A stretch of DNA of 64,000 bases from Stomorhina lunata. Taxonomy: Eukaryota; Arthropoda; Insecta; Diptera; Rhiniidae. The notes under the pieces were generated by a model. The model saw nothing but the letters and a program-made list of their open reading frames with translations, searched no databases and was not told where the DNA came from. The stretch is from assembly GCA_933228675.1 (NCBI GenBank), contig OW121740.1, forward strand, positions 58,715,000 to 58,778,999, in the 5' to 3' direction. The position numbers and the translations under genes were made by a program. Shown piece by piece: positions 63,979 to 64,000 of the stretch. Numbering within the stretch: the stretch's first letter is position 1; every line of letters starts with the position of its first letter.

Positions 63979-64000
63979 AGTTACAACCTGTTTAGGTCAA
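63979..64000 (-). pseudogene. Edge of a LINE family B 3' end
   Basis: The inverse of gttacaacctgtttaggtca matches the ttgacctaa(a/g)cagg(t/c)tgta block at the 3' end of family B LINEs. The rest lies beyond the window. Confidence 0.5.

Overview
This window looks like an intergenic or heterochromatin-like stretch of an insect nuclear genome, most likely a higher (schizophoran) fly. The reasons are the strongly AT-rich base composition, the absence of any convincing host exon or operon-like gene order, and the mixture of transposons: Tc1/mariner, hAT, piggyBac and mariner-like elements, LINEs with fly-type C-termini, a tRNA-derived SINE, and many Helentron/DINE-1-like interspersed repeats. The species assignment is inference; I recognise no single-copy gene that would fix it.

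Layout. 0-5 kb: a hAT-type element (669-2222) carrying a piece of LINE reverse transcriptase and interrupted by a foldback element, then a mariner fossil and a LINE 3' end split by a TIR element that itself holds a HINE-like repeat. 6-9 kb: a 29-bp satellite (about 43 units) lying inside a LINE copy that still has an 11-bp target-site duplication. 9-13 kb: a LINE RT/RNase H fossil, a minisatellite and two HINE-like repeats. 13-15.3 kb: a TIR element beginning CAGGGGTG and the first of five copies of a DD37E-type Tc1/mariner element. 16.7-18.5 kb: two HINE-like repeats in tandem. 19.3-21.5 kb: a LINE fossil interrupted by an inverted-repeat element, itself interrupted by a piggyBac-type MITE. 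23.5-34.5 kb: four more Tc1 copies, a degenerate piggyBac element, several MITEs, two SINEs, and a clear nest (LINE, then hAT, then SINE and Tc1).

34.75-37.47 kb is one near-perfect 2.7-kb palindrome. 38-41 kb holds an internally deleted mariner-like element and a HINE-like repeat interrupted by foldback and palindrome-family sequence. 41.9-49.7 kb has several LINE tails, one with a perfect 13-bp target duplication, and a second class of HINE-like repeat. 53.3-54.1 kb is the second copy of the RT-carrying hAT element, with a perfect 8-bp target duplication. 55.4-58.9 kb is a cluster of MITEs with conserved TIRs. The last 5 kb is mostly unassigned AT-rich DNA, one intact HINE-like repeat, and the edge of a LINE tail.

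No gene here is expected to function in a shared host pathway. The coding potential is that of transposases and reverse transcriptases, nearly all broken. The closest to intact is the Tc1 copy at 33193-34494, disrupted by one extra A in a homopolymer. All identities were judged by eye from translated motifs, terminal repeats and target-site duplications; no database search was possible.
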